Assembly (NCBI GenBank): GCA_023053685.1
Contig: JALIGW010000057.1
Coordinates: 1,848,710 to 1,912,709, forward strand
Length of the DNA: 64,000 bases
Origin: Diadophis punctatus similis
Taxonomy: Eukaryota; Chordata; Lepidosauria; Squamata; Dipsadidae
Reading direction: 5' to 3'
Made by a program: the position numbers and the translations under genes. Below the pieces are notes generated by a model that had not been told where the DNA came from, made no database searches, and was given only the letters and a program-made list of their open reading frames with translations. This document shows positions 35,557 to 48,495 of the stretch, piece after piece (positions within the stretch are counted from its first letter, which is position 1; each line of letters opens with the position of its first letter).

Positions 35557-38500
35557 CAGAGTTCCACGATTATGCTGAAATCAGCCTCTGCATTTCTCTT
35601 TAGCTGACATTTTCGAGATGTGCAGAAGCAGAGTTCAAACATTATGCTGAAATCTACAACATTAATTTCTCTCTAGCTAACATTTTCCAGATGTGCAGAG
35701 GCAGAGTTCCAGGATTATGCTGAAATCTGCCTTGCAATTTCTCTCTAGCTGATATTTTCCTGATGTGCGGTAGCAGAGTTCAAAGATTACGCTGAAATCT
35801 GCCTCTGCATTTTCCCTCTAGCTGACATTTTCCAGGTGTGTAGAAGCAGAGTTCCAGGATTATGATGAAATCTGTCTTGCAATTTTTCTCCAGGTGAAAT
35901 TTTCCAGATGTGGAGAAGCAGAGGTCCAAGATTATGCTGAAATCTGCCTTGCAATTTCTGTCTAGCTCACATTTTCCAGATTTGCGGAAGCAGAGCTCAA
36001 AGATTATGCTGAAATCTACCACATCAATTTCTCTCTAGCTGACATTTTCCAGATGTGTGGAAGCAGAGTTCCATGATTATGCTGAAATCAGCCTCTGCAA
36101 TTTCTCTCTAGCTGACATTTTCCAGATGTGCGGTAGCAGATTTCAAAGATTATGCTGAAATCTGCCTCTGCATTTTCCCTCTAGCTGACATTTTCCAGGT
36201 GTGTCGAAGCAGAGTTCCAAGATTATGCTGAAATCTGCCTTGCAATTTCTCTCTAGCTCACATTTTCCAGATGTGTGGAAGCAGAGTTCCTAGATTATGC
36301 TGACATCTACGACATGAATTCCTCTCTAGCTGACATTTTCCAGATGTGCAGAAGCAGAGTTCCAGGATTATGCTGAAATCAGCCTCCGCATTTTCTCTCT
36401 AGCTGACATTTTCGAGACGTGCAGAAGCAGAGTTCAAACATTATGTTGAAATCTACAACATCCATTTCTCTCTAGCTAACATTTTCCAGATGTGCAGAAG
36501 CAGAGTTCCAGGATTATGCTGAAATCTGCCTCTGCATTTTCCCTCTAGCTTACATTTTCCAGATGTGCAGAAGCAGAGTTCCAGGATTATGCTAAAATCT
36601 GCCTCTGCATTTTCTCTCTAGCTGACATTTTCCAGATGTGCAGAAGCAGCGTTCAAAGATTATGCTGAAATCAGCCTCTGCATTTTCTCTCTAGCTGACA
36701 TTTTCAGATGTGCGGAAGCAGAGTTCAAACATTATGCTGAAATCCACAACATTAATTTCTCTCTAGCTCATATTTTCCAGATGTGCAGAAGCAGAGTTCC
36801 AGGATTATGCTGAAATATGCCTTGCATTTTCTCTCTAGCTGACATTTTCCAGATGTGCAGAAGCAGAGTTCAAAGATTATGCTGAAATCTGCCTCTGCAT
36901 TTTCTCTCTAGCTGACATTTTCGAGACGTGCAGAAGCAGATTTCAAACATTATGCTGAAATCTACAACATCAATTTCTCTCTAGCTAACATTTTCCAGAT
37001 GTGCAGAAGTAGAGTTCCAGGATTATGCTGAAATCTGCCTCTGCATTTTCCCTCTAGCTGACATTTTCAAGATGTGAAAAAGCAGAGTTCAAAGATTATG
37101 CTGAAATCTACAACTTCAATTTCTCTAGCTGACATTTTCCAGATGTGTGGAAGCAGAGTTCCAGGATTATGCTGAAATCTGCCTCTGCATTTTCCCTCTG
37201 GCTGACATTTTCCAGGTGTGTAGAAGCAGAGTTCAGGATTATGCTAAAATCTGTCTTGCAATTTTTCTCCAGGTGAAATTTTCCAGAGGTGCAGAAGCAG
37301 AGTTCAAAGATTATGCTGAAATCTACCACATCAATTTCTTTCTAGCTGACATTTTCCAGGTGTGTGGAAGCAGAGTTCCAAGATTATGCTGACATCTACG
37401 ACATCAATTCCTCTCTAGCTGACATTTTCCAGATGTGCAGAAGCAGGGTTCCAGGATTATGCTGAAATCTGCCTCTGCATTTTCCCTCTAGCTGACCTTT
37501 TCAAGATGTGAAAAAGCAGAGTTCAAAGATAATGCTGAAATCTACAACTTCAATTTCTCTAGCTTACATTTTCCAGATGTGTGGAAGCAGAGTTCCAGGA
37601 TTATGCTGAAATCTGCCTCTGCATTTTCCCTTTAGCTGACATTTTCAAGGTGTGTAGAAGCAGAGTTTCAGGATTATGCTGAAATCAGCCTCTGCATTTT
37701 CTCTCTAGCTGAGATTTTCCAGATGTGCAGAAGCAGAGTTCAAACATTATGCTGAAATCTACAACATTAATTTCTCTCTAGCTAAAATTTTCGAGATGTG
37801 CAGAAGCAGAGTTCCAGGATTATGCTGAAATCTGCCTTGCAAGTTCTCTCTATCTGACATTTTCAAGGTGTGTAGAAGCAGAGTTTCAGGATTATGCTGA
37901 AATCAGCCTCTGCATTTTCTCTCTAGCTGAGATTTTCCAGATGTGCAGAAGCAGAGTTCAAACATTATGCTGAAATCTACAACATCAATTTCTCTCTAGC
38001 TAACATTTTCCAGATGTGAAGAAGCAGAGTTCCAGGATTATGCTGAAATCTGCCTCTGCATTTTCCCTCTAGCTGACATTTTCAAGATGTGAAAAAGCAG
38101 AGTTCAAAGATTATGCTGAAATCTACAACTTCAATTTCTCTAGCTGACATTTTCCAGATGTGTGGAAGCAGAGTTCCAGGATTATGCTGAAATCTGCCTC
38201 TGCATTTTCCCTCTAGCTGACATTTCCCAGGTGTGTAGAAGCAGAGTTCAGGATTATGCTAAAATCTGTCTTGCAATTTTTCTCCAGGTGAAATTTTCCA
38301 GATGTGGAGAAGCAGAGTTCCAAGATTATGCTGAAATCTGCCTTGCAATTTCTCTCTAGCTGACATTTTCGAGATTTGCGGAAGCAAAGTTCAAACATTA
38401 TGCTGAAATCTACAACATCAATTTCTCCCAAGCTAACATTTTGCAGATGTGGAGAAGCAGAGTTCCAGGATTATGCTGAAATCTACCTTCCAATTTCTCT

Positions 38501-40180
38501 CTAGCTGACATTTTCCAGATGTGCACAAGCAGAGTTCCAGGATTATGCTAAAATCTGCCTCTGCATTTTCCCTCTAGCTGACATTTTCAAGATGTGCAGA
38601 AGCAGAGTTCAAAGATTATGCTGAAATATGCCACATAAATTTTCCCCAGCTGACATTTTCCAGATGTGCAGTAGAAGAGTTCCAAGATTATGCTGAAATC
38701 TGCCTCTGAATTTTCCCTTTAGCTGACATTTTCAAGGTGTGTAGAAGCAGAGTTCCACGATTATGCTGAAATCAGCCTCTGCATTTCTCTTTAGCTGACA
38801 TTTTCGAGATGTGCAGAAGCAGAGTTAAAACATTATGCTGAAATCTACAACATTAATTTCTCTCTAGCTAACATTTTCCAGATGTGCAGAGGCAGAGTTC
38901 CAGGATTATGCTGAAATCTGCCTTGCAATTTCTCTCTAGCTGATATTTTCCTGATGTGCGGTAGCAGAGTTCAAAGATTACGCTGAAATCTGCCTCTGCA
39001 TTTTCCCTCTAGCTGACATTTTCCAGGTGTGTAGAAGCAGAGTTCCAGGATTATGATGAAATCTGTCTTGCAATTTTTCTCCAGGTGAAATTTTCCAGAT
39101 GTGGAGAAGCAGAGGTCCAAGATTATGCTGAAATCTGCCTTGCAATTTCTGTCTAGCTCACATTTTCCAGATTTGCGGAAGCAGAGCTCAAAGATTATGC
39201 TGAAATCTACCACATCAATTTCTCTCTAGCTGACATTTTCCAGATGTGTGGAAGCAGAGTTCCATGATTATGCTGAAATCAGCCTCTGCATTTTCCCTCT
39301 AGCTGACATTTTCCAGACGTGCAGTAGAAGAGTTCAAAGATTATGCTGAAATCTACAACTTCAATTTCTCTAGCTGACATTTTCCAGATGTGTAGAAGCA
39401 GAGTTCCAGGATTATGCTGAAATCTGCCTTGCAAGTTCTCTCTAGCTGATATTTTCCTGATGTGCGGAAGCAGAGTTCAAAGATTATGCTGAAATATACC
39501 ACATAAATTTTCCCCAGGTGACATTTTCCAGATGTGCAGCAAAAGAGTTCCAAGATTATGCTGAAATCTACAACATCAATTTCTCTCTAGCTAACATTTT
39601 CCAGATGTGCAGAAGCAGAGTTCAAAGATTATGCTGAAATCTGCCTCTGCATTTTCCCTCTAGCTGACATTTCCCAGGTGTGTAGAAGCAGAGTTCAGGA
39701 TTATGCTAAAATCTGTCTTGCAATTTTTCTCCAGGTGAAATTTTCCAGATGTGGAGAAGCAGAGTTCCAAGATTATGCTGAAATCTGCCTTGCAATTTCT
39801 CTCTAGCTGACATTTTCGAGATTTGCGGAAGCAAAGTTCAAACATTATGCTGAAATCTACAACATCAATTTCTCCCAAGCTAACATTTTGCAGATGTGGA
39901 GAAGCAGAGTTCCAGGATTATGCTGAAATCTGCCTTCCAATTTCTCTCTAGCTGACATTTTCCAGATGTGCACAAGCAGAGTTCCAGGATTATGCTAAAA
40001 TCTGCCTCTGCATTTTCCCTCCAGCTGACATTTTCAAGATGTGCAGAAGCAGAGTTCAAAGATTATGCTGAAATATACCACATAAATTTTCCCCAGCTGA
40101 CATTTTCCAGATGTGCAGTAGAAGAGTTCCAAGATTATGCTGAAATCTGCCTCTGAATTTTCCCTTTAGCTGACATTTTC
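35557..40180 (+). repeat. Core satellite between L1 copies 2 and 3
   Basis: The first part (to about 38190) recurs after copy 3 (offset 7216, rising to 7289 after one extra monomer) and after copy 4. The one-monomer difference lies near 37290, where GATGTGCAGAAG is fused to GAGGTGCAG in this copy. The second part (about 38190-40180) recurs at 46491-48481 (offset 8301) before copy 4. Its last ~530 bp match the flank of copy 1. An unoccupied target site is at 38734-38747. There are no genes. Confidence 0.8.
39295..39560 (+). repeat. Recurrent 4-monomer satellite cassette (five full copies and one truncated)
   Basis: A distinctive run of variants (CCAGACGTGCAGTAGAAG, ACAACTTCAATTTCTCTAG, CTTGCAAGTTCTCTCTAG with GATATTTTCCTG, and CCCCAGGTGAC with GCAGCAAAAGAG) occurs here and at about 46149-46414, 47596-47861, 55254-55519 and 60547-60812. 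A truncated copy at about 62140-62290 stops at the boundary with the right edge domain. It is a useful marker for following segment exchange. Confidence 0.8.
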
Positions 40181-40194
40181 AAGGTGTGTAGAAG
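40181..40194 (+). repeat. Target-site duplication, left, L1 copy 3
   Basis: AAGGTGTGTAGAAG; the partner is at 42759-42772. Confidence 0.92.
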
Positions 40195-40874
40195 GGACTT
40201 CCGGTTTTGGAGCGCTTCATCGCAGACATCCCTCGTTGGATGCCTTTCCGATCTTTGTTAAAAGCCGCCAGAACAGCTGTCTGGCGGCTTTAAAATCTCT
40301 TCCCCGGGCAAAGGGGAGAGATGAGAGCCTGACAGGAGGGGTAGAGCCCCCCCAGCGCCTTAGGAGCCATCTGGTAGGGCGCGAAGGGAGAGCTCCCCAT
40401 GCAGCCTGTCTACAGCTCCGAAGATCCGGAAACCTCTGCCTTTGCAGAGCTAGATGGAGTGACCAGCCGCTGCTTCAAAAATGGGATTTATAACTACATT
40501 TAAACTATAGAAGCAGACAGAGAGAAACAGGCGTGAGATGGGCAAGTACTGAAACCTCTTTTTTTCCTTTTTTTTTCAACTCCTGGGTAAGCTTTCACTT
40601 CGGCAAGGGAACAAAGGAAACAGAGTAACAATATGGCGATTGAGAAGTGAAAGTGACTTTCGTTTCCCCAGAGGCTTTTTTTTTTTTCTTTCTCTCTCTC
40701 TTATGGAAACTTTTAACTTGGAAAAATGGTTTTTTCTTTCTCTGTCTCCTAACTCTGGATTAAAGTTATAATAGAAATATTTTCAATAATAAAAGACTAT
40801 CTGATTTTTAAACTGGAAAGAACTTTAATCAGGCATCTGGCTTTCTTTCTTTTTTGTACTCTTTTGAAACACCA
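40195..40874 (+). promoter_or_regulatory. L1 5' UTR / presumed internal promoter, copy 3
   Basis: The ETS-like ACTTCCGG is at 40197-40204, the hairpin at 40261-40291 and the YY1-like motif at 40630-40638, all unchanged from copy 1. Confidence 0.65.
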
Positions 40875-41945
40875 ATGGCTTCAAAGTTTGGAAAGACTGT
40901 TTTGACTAAAAGAAATGACTATTCATCTGGATATATTTCTAAAATGCAACTTAACACTGAGCTAACACCTCCACAGCTTTTGACACCTGAAAATTTATTA
41001 AATAATTTAAAGATTATGAAACATGAACTTACTTTGGAATTTAACCAGAAAATAAGTGAGATAGACCATAAGATGCAGGCTGCTTTGAAGAATATGAATC
41101 AACAACTAAGATTTGATGTGTTAGAGGTTTGCAAAGGCTTAGCAACAAATATTGAAGTTTTGGCAGAACGTATTGAAACAAATAAACAAGCTTTGGCAAC
41201 TTCGGTGAATTACATAGATAAAATCCAAAATGACATTGCAAATTTTGAAAAAGAGGTCTTAATGACTCAGTTCAGATCTATGGAAGTTGCTATAAGGATT
41301 AGAGGTTTGAAAGAAGGATTATATGAAAATTTAAAAGGCAGGATGGTTGACATATTGGATCAGGTGTCTGGAATTTCTAAAGCGGAATTGGCTACACAAA
41401 TCGACAAAACATACAGAATCAACTCGTGGTACGCCAAACAAAAGCATCTACCAAGGGATATTGTCATATATTTTACCACAAGAGCTCTACGGAACAGAAT
41501 TATACAAGCAACGTTTAACAATAATCTTATGGTGAATGGTCAGGAACTAAAGATTTGGAAAGAAATCCCCTCTAAAATGCTTAAAGCCAGGAAAAGCTAT
41601 ACTTTTTTGATTGATGAATTTAAGAGATTAAATTTACAATATAAATGGGAAGCACCAGTTGGTGTAGCAGTGAAATTTTCTGGAAAAAGATACCGGCTCA
41701 ACACGATAAAAAAAGCTACTGAATTTTATGTCAATGTTCTAAAGGCTGATATATCCAAGATTCCAGAGGAAGGGTGTATGAAAATAAAAGAGGAGGAGGA
41801 GGGGAAGCCACCTTCGATGGATCAAAAAGAAATAGACTCAAAAATCCAAAAGGAGTGCCTGAATCAGATAGCTGGGGAAAAGGAGATGGAGGTTTGGGAG
41901 CAGACGGGAGACGACTCGACAAATTTGAATTTATTGAACTATTAA
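40875..41945 (+). CDS. L1 ORF1 protein, copy 3
   Basis: Intact 356-aa ORF1 from the first ATG. The protein is identical to those of the other copies, with the same coiled coil, RRM and C-terminal domain layout. Its frame carries no lesion although the element is embedded in satellite. Confidence 0.9.
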   Translation: MASKFGKTVLTKRNDYSSGYISKMQLNTELTPPQLLTPENLLNNLKIMKHELTLEFNQKISEIDHKMQAALKNMNQQLRFDVLEVCKGLATNIEVLAERIETNKQALATSVNYIDKIQNDIANFEKEVLMTQFRSMEVAIRIRGLKEGLYENLKGRMVDILDQVSGISKAELATQIDKTYRINSWYAKQKHLPRDIVIYFTTRALRNRIIQATFNNNLMVNGQELKIWKEIPSKMLKARKSYTFLIDEFKRLNLQYKWEAPVGVAVKFSGKRYRLNTIKKATEFYVNVLKADISKIPEEGCMKIKEEEEGKPPSMDQKEIDSKIQKECLNQIAGEKEMEVWEQTGDDSTNLNLLNY

Positions 41946-42626
41946 AAGATGAACTATCAAGATACAAAACGATGTGATGTTGAAATATATTGGATGGATA
42001 GAGACTAATATGATTGTATTTTATCTTTTCCCTATCTAATGATTACTTATGCAATATTTAGTTAAGTTTTATATAATTTTGAGGTTATTTTTAATGTTGA
42101 TAATATTAGATATATATAGTTTGTTGAAGATTTGTTTATTGTTTATTCTTCTTTTATTTTCTTTTTTTGTTTATTGAAGTTAGCGAATTAATTTAGAATA
42201 ATATTATCTTATTAATATCATGATGAAATTTAATATTTGATGATCACTTATGTAACATTTAGTTAAGTTTTATCTTAGAGGTTATTTCTAATGTCAATAA
42301 TATTAGTTTAAGATTTGTGTATTTTATATTTAGTTATTACTTATGTAACATTTACCTTGTATAAGATAGAGGACTGAAGGGAGGAGGTAGGAGGTTTGTT
42401 TGTTTGTAGTGTTAAAGAGTTTTCTCTTTCTTTCTTTTTTTTATTCTCTTTTTTTTTCTCTCTCTTTTTTGTATCTTTACTATTGTATACAAATGCGATA
42501 TATTAGTACTGTATAGTTTGGAGTTGAAGTTTTTTTAAAAATAGTGTTCTTTTTTTCCTTTTTCCTTTTTCTTTTTATTAACAATTTAAACTTATTATTA
42601 TGCCCTGTATTATCTCTGGGAAGTCC

Positions 42627-42670
42627 GGGGGGGGGAGGTGGGGAGGGAAGGGGGTGGGTTTGGGGGGGGG
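42627..42670 (+). other. G-run polypurine tract, L1 copy 3
   Basis: First and last G runs of 9 and 9, the same lengths as in copy 1. Confidence 0.85.
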
Positions 42671-42730
42671 AAACAAAAATGTTTGTACTTTAGATTTAAT
42701 ATTTTGTTACCACTTATGTAAGTTTGTACT

Positions 42731-42736
42731 AATAAA
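42731..42736 (+). terminator. Polyadenylation signal AATAAA, L1 copy 3
   Basis: AATAAA just before the 12-A tail. Confidence 0.85.
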
Positions 42737-42758
42737 ACTTTTTTGAGGAAAAAAAAAA

Positions 42759-42772
42759 AAGGTGTGTAGAAG
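42759..42772 (+). repeat. Target-site duplication, right, L1 copy 3
   Basis: AAGGTGTGTAGAAG is followed by CAGAGTTCCACG. Confidence 0.92.
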
Positions 42773-45689
42773 CAGAGTTCCACGATTATGCTGAAATCAG
42801 CCTCTGCATTTCTCTTTAGCTGACATTTTCGAGATGTGCAGAAGCAGAGTTCAAACATTATGCTGAAATCTACAACATTAATTTCTCTCTAGCTAACATT
42901 TTCCAGATGTGCAGAGGCAGAGTTCCAGGATTATGCTGAAATCTGCCTTGCAATTTCTCTCTAGCTGATATTTTCCTGATGTGCGGTAGCAGAGTTCAAA
43001 GATTACGCTGAAATCTGCCTCTGCATTTTCCCTCTAGCTGACATTTTCCAGGTGTGTAGAAGCAGAGTTCCAGGATTATGATGAAATCTGTCTTGCAATT
43101 TTTCTCCAGGTGAAATTTTCCAGATGTGGAGAAGCAGAGGTCCAAGATTATGCTGAAATCTGCCTTGCAATTTCTGTCTAGCTCACATTTTCCAGATTTG
43201 CGGAAGCAGAGCTCAAAGATTATGCTGAAATCTACCACATCAATTTCTCTCTAGCTGACATTTTCCAGATGTGTGGAAGCAGAGTTCCATGATTATGCTG
43301 AAATCAGCCTCTGCAATTTCTCTCTAGCTGACATTTTCCAGATGTGCGGTAGCAGATTTCAAAGATTATGCTGAAATCTGCCTCTGCATTTTCCCTCTAG
43401 CTGACATTTTCCAGGTGTGTCGAAGCAGAGTTCCAAGATTATGCTGAAATCTGCCTTGCAATTTCTCTCTAGCTCACATTTTCCAGATGTGTGGAAGCAG
43501 AGTTCCTAGATTATGCTGACATCTACGACATGAATTCCTCTCTAGCTGACATTTTCCAGATGTGCAGAAGCAGAGTTCCAGGATTATGCTGAAATCAGCC
43601 TCCGCATTTTCTCTCTAGCTGACATTTTCGAGACGTGCAGAAGCAGAGTTCAAACATTATGTTGAAATCTACAACATCCATTTCTCTCTAGCTAACATTT
43701 TCCAGATGTGCAGAAGCAGAGTTCCAGGATTATGCTGAAATCTGCCTCTGCATTTTCCCTCTAGCTTACATTTTCCAGATGTGCAGAAGCAGAGTTCCAG
43801 GATTATGCTAAAATCTGCCTCTGCATTTTCTCTCTAGCTGACATTTTCCAGATGTGCAGAAGCAGCGTTCAAAGATTATGCTGAAATCAGCCTCTGCATT
43901 TTCTCTCTAGCTGACATTTTCAGATGTGCGGAAGCAGAGTTCAAACATTATGCTGAAATCCACAACATTAATTTCTCTCTAGCTCATATTTTCCAGATGT
44001 GCAGAAGCAGAGTTCCAGGATTATGCTGAAATATGCCTTGCATTTTCTCTCTAGCTGACATTTTCCAGATGTGCAGAAGCAGAGTTCAAAGATTATGCTG
44101 AAATCTGCCTCTGCATTTTCTCTCTAGCTGACATTTTCGAGACGTGCAGAAGCAGATTTCAAACATTATGCTGAAATCTACAACATCAATTTCTCTCTAG
44201 CTAACATTTTCCAGATGTGCAGAAGTAGAGTTCCAGGATTATGCTGAAATCTGCCTCTGCATTTTCCCTCTAGCTGACATTTTCAAGATGTGAAAAAGCA
44301 GAGTTCAAAGATTATGCTGAAATCTACAACTTCAATTTCTCTAGCTGACATTTTCCAGATGTGTGGAAGCAGAGTTCCAGGATTATGCTGAAATCTGCCT
44401 CTGCATTTTCCCTCTGGCTGACATTTTCCAGGTGTGTAGAAGCAGAGTTCAGGATTATGCTAAAATCTGTCTTGCAATTTTTCTCCAGGTGAAATTTTCC
44501 AGATGTGCAGAAGCAGAGTTCAAGGATTATGCTGAAATCTGCCTCTGCATTTTCCCTCTAGCTGACATTTTCCAGAGGTGCAGAAGCAGAGTTCAAAGAT
44601 TATGCTGAAATCTACCACATCAATTTCTTTCTAGCTGACATTTTCCAGGTGTGTGGAAGCAGAGTTCCAAGATTATGCTGACATCTACGACATCAATTCC
44701 TCTCTAGCTGACATTTTCCAGATGTGCAGAAGCAGGGTTCCAGGATTATGCTGAAATCTGCCTCTGCATTTTCCCTCTAGCTGACCTTTTCAAGATGTGA
44801 AAAAGCAGAGTTCAAAGATAATGCTGAAATCTACAACTTCAATTTCTCTAGCTTACATTTTCCAGATGTGTGGAAGCAGAGTTCCAGGATTATGCTGAAA
44901 TCTGCCTCTGCATTTTCCCTTTAGCTGACATTTTCAAGGTGTGTAGAAGCAGAGTTTCAGGATTATGCTGAAATCAGCCTCTGCATTTTCTCTCTAGCTG
45001 AGATTTTCCAGATGTGCAGAAGCAGAGTTCAAACATTATGCTGAAATCTACAACATTAATTTCTCTCTAGCTAAAATTTTCGAGATGTGCAGAAGCAGAG
45101 TTCCAGGATTATGCTGAAATCTGCCTTGCAAGTTCTCTCTATCTGACATTTTCAAGGTGTGTAGAAGCAGAGTTTCAGGATTATGCTGAAATCAGCCTCT
45201 GCATTTTCTCTCTAGCTGAGATTTTCCAGATGTGCAGAAGCAGAGTTCAAACATTATGCTGAAATCTACAACATCAATTTCTCTCTAGCTAACATTTTCC
45301 AGATGTGAAGAAGCAGAGTTCCAGGATTATGCTGAAATCTGCCTCTGCATTTTCCCTCTAGCTGACATTTTCAAGATGTGAAAAAGCAGAGTTCAAAGAT
45401 TATGCTGAAATCTACAACTTCAATTTCTCTAGCTGACATTTTCCAGATGTGTGGAAGCAGAGTTCCAGGATTATGCTGAAATCTGCCTCTGCATTTTCCC
45501 TCTAGCTGACATTTCCCAGGTGTGTAGAAGCAGAGTTCAGGATTATGCTAAAATCTGTCTTGCAATTTTTCTCCAGGTGAAATTTTCCAGATGTGGAGAA
45601 GCAGAGTTCCAAGATTATGCTGAAATCTGCCTTGCAATTTCTCTCTAGCTGACATTTTCGAGATTTGCGGAAGCAAAGTTCAAACATTA
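42773..45689 (+). repeat. Core satellite, 3' flank of L1 copy 3
   Basis: It repeats the 3' flank of copy 2 (offset 7216, then 7289) with one additional monomer near 44520-44590. It shares the CGAAGCAGAG variant near 43420 with the flanks of copies 1 and 2; copy 4's flank reads TGAAGCAGAG there. There are no genes. Confidence 0.8.
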
Positions 45690-48481
45690 TGCTGAAATCT
45701 ACAACATTAATTTCTCTCTAGCTAACATTTTCCAGATGTGCAGAGGCAGAGTTCCAGGATTATGCTGAAATCTGCCTTGCAATTTCTCTCTAGCTGATAT
45801 TTTCCTGATGTGCGGTAGCAGAGTTCAAAGATTACGCTGAAATCTGCCTCTGCATTTTCCCTCTAGCTGACATTTTCCAGGTGTGTAGAAGCAGAGTTCC
45901 AGGATTATGATGAAATCTGTCTTGCAATTTTTCTCCAGGTGAAATTTTCCAGATGTGGAGAAGCAGAGGTCCAAGATTATGCTGAAATCTGCCTTGCAAT
46001 TTCTGTCTAGCTCACATTTTCCAGATTTGCGGAAGCAGAGCTCAAAGATTATGCTGAAATCTACCACATCAATTTCTCTCTAGCTGACATTTTCCAGATG
46101 TGTGGAAGCAGAGTTCCATGATTATGCTGAAATCAGCCTCTGCATTTTCCCTCTAGCTGACATTTTCCAGACGTGCAGTAGAAGAGTTCAAAGATTATGC
46201 TGAAATCTACAACTTCAATTTCTCTAGCTGACATTTTCCAGATGTGTAGAAGCAGAGTTCCAGGATTATGCTGAAATCTGCCTTGCAAGTTCTCTCTAGC
46301 TGATATTTTCCTGATGTGCGGAAGCAGAGTTCAAAGATTATGCTGAAATATACCACATAAATTTTCCCCAGGTGACATTTTCCAGATGTGCAGCAAAAGA
46401 GTTCCAAGATTATGCTGAAATCTACAACATCAATTTCTCTCTAGCTAACATTTTCCAGATGTGCAGAAGCAGAGTTCAAAGATTATGCTGAAATCTGCCT
46501 CTGCATTTTCCCTCTAGCTGACATTTCCCAGGTGTGTAGAAGCAGAGTTCAGGATTATGCTAAAATCTGTCTTGCAATTTTTCTCCAGGTGAAATTTTCC
46601 AGATGTGGAGAAGCAGAGTTCCAAGATTATGCTGAAATCTGCCTTGCAATTTCTCTCTAGCTGACATTTTCGAGATTTGCGGAAGCAAAGTTCAAACATT
46701 ATGCTGAAATCTACAACATCAATTTCTCCCAAGCTAACATTTTGCAGATGTGGAGAAGCAGAGTTCCAGGATTATGCTGAAATCTACCTTCCAATTTCTC
46801 TCTAGCTGACATTTTCCAGATGTGCACAAGCAGAGTTCCAGGATTATGCTAAAATCTGCCTCTGCATTTTCCCTCTAGCTGACATTTTCAAGATGTGCAG
46901 AAGCAGAGTTCAAAGATTATGCTGAAATATGCCACATAAATTTTCCCCAGCTGACATTTTCCAGATGTGCAGTAGAAGAGTTCCAAGATTATGCTGAAAT
47001 CTGCCTCTGAATTTTCCCTTTAGCTGACATTTTCAAGGTGTGTAGAAGCAGAGTTCCACGATTATGCTGAAATCAGCCTCTGCATTTCTCTTTAGCTGAC
47101 ATTTTCGAGATGTGCAGAAGCAGAGTTAAAACATTATGCTGAAATCTACAACATTAATTTCTCTCTAGCTAACATTTTCCAGATGTGCAGAGGCAGAGTT
47201 CCAGGATTATGCTGAAATCTGCCTTGCAATTTCTCTCTAGCTGATATTTTCCTGATGTGCGGTAGCAGAGTTCAAAGATTACGCTGAAATCTGCCTCTGC
47301 ATTTTCCCTCTAGCTGACATTTTCCAGGTGTGTAGAAGCAGAGTTCCAGGATTATGATGAAATCTGTCTTGCAATTTTTCTCCAGGTGAAATTTTCCAGA
47401 TGTGGAGAAGCAGAGGTCCAAGATTATGCTGAAATCTGCCTTGCAATTTCTGTCTAGCTCACATTTTCCAGATTTGCGGAAGCAGAGCTCAAAGATTATG
47501 CTGAAATCTACCACATCAATTTCTCTCTAGCTGACATTTTCCAGATGTGTGGAAGCAGAGTTCCATGATTATGCTGAAATCAGCCTCTGCATTTTCCCTC
47601 TAGCTGACATTTTCCAGACGTGCAGTAGAAGAGTTCAAAGATTATGCTGAAATCTACAACTTCAATTTCTCTAGCTGACATTTTCCAGATGTGTAGAAGC
47701 AGAGTTCCAGGATTATGCTGAAATCTGCCTTGCAAGTTCTCTCTAGCTGATATTTTCCTGATGTGCGGAAGCAGAGTTCAAAGATTATGCTGAAATATAC
47801 CACATAAATTTTCCCCAGGTGACATTTTCCAGATGTGCAGCAAAAGAGTTCCAAGATTATGCTGAAATCTACAACATCAATTTCTCTCTAGCTAACATTT
47901 TCCAGATGTGCAGAAGCAGAGTTCAAAGATTATGCTGAAATCTGCCTCTGCATTTTCCCTCTAGCTGACATTTCCCAGGTGTGTAGAAGCAGAGTTCAGG
48001 ATTATGCTAAAATCTGTCTTGCAATTTTTCTCCAGGTGAAATTTTCCAGATGTGGAGAAGCAGAGTTCCAAGATTATGCTGAAATCTGCCTTGCAATTTC
48101 TCTCTAGCTGACATTTTCGAGATTTGCGGAAGCAAAGTTCAAACATTATGCTGAAATCTACAACATCAATTTCTCCCAAGCTAACATTTTGCAGATGTGG
48201 AGAAGCAGAGTTCCAGGATTATGCTGAAATCTGCCTTCCAATTTCTCTCTAGCTGACATTTTCCAGATGTGCACAAGCAGAGTTCCAGGATTATGCTAAA
48301 ATCTGCCTCTGCATTTTCCCTCCAGCTGACATTTTCAAGATGTGCAGAAGCAGAGTTCAAAGATTATGCTGAAATATACCACATAAATTTTCCCCAGCTG
48401 ACATTTTCCAGATGTGCAGTAGAAGAGTTCCAAGATTATGCTGAAATCTGCCTCTGAATTTTCCCTTTAGCTGACATTTTC
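45690..48481 (+). repeat. 1447-bp (20-monomer) higher-order unit in tandem; second unit ends at the occupied L1 site
   Basis: Markers at 45825, 46207 and 46514 recur at 47272, 47654 and 47961, an offset of exactly 1447 bp. The first unit keeps the unoccupied target site at 47035-47048. The second reaches the occupied site at 48482. An occupied and an unoccupied version of one unit therefore lie side by side. The 1447-bp spacing also holds across the L1: 47272 to 51301 is 4029 bp, of which about 2582 bp are element plus one target duplicate. Confidence 0.82.
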
Positions 48482-48495
48482 AAGGTGTGTAGAAG
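48482..48495 (+). repeat. Target-site duplication, left, L1 copy 4
   Basis: AAGGTGTGTAGAAG; the partner is at 51064-51077. Confidence 0.92.

Larger units (their letters stand above)
40195..42758 (+). mobile_element. L1-type retrotransposon, ORF1-only, copy 3
   Basis: Same element and insertion site as copies 1 and 2. Tract lengths agree with copy 1, not with its neighbour copy 2: the shorter CTTT array, a 9-T run, G runs of 9 and 9, and a 12-A tail. It has T, not G, at the position of copy 1's private base (28892), and AAAC after the G tract. The satellite flank shared with copies 1 and 2 on the 5' side is only about 530 bp. Confidence 0.9.
41946..42758 (+). other. L1 3' UTR, copy 3
   Basis: AT-rich non-coding tail with the same internal repeat pair as copy 1 and the shorter CTTT array. 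Confidence 0.75.
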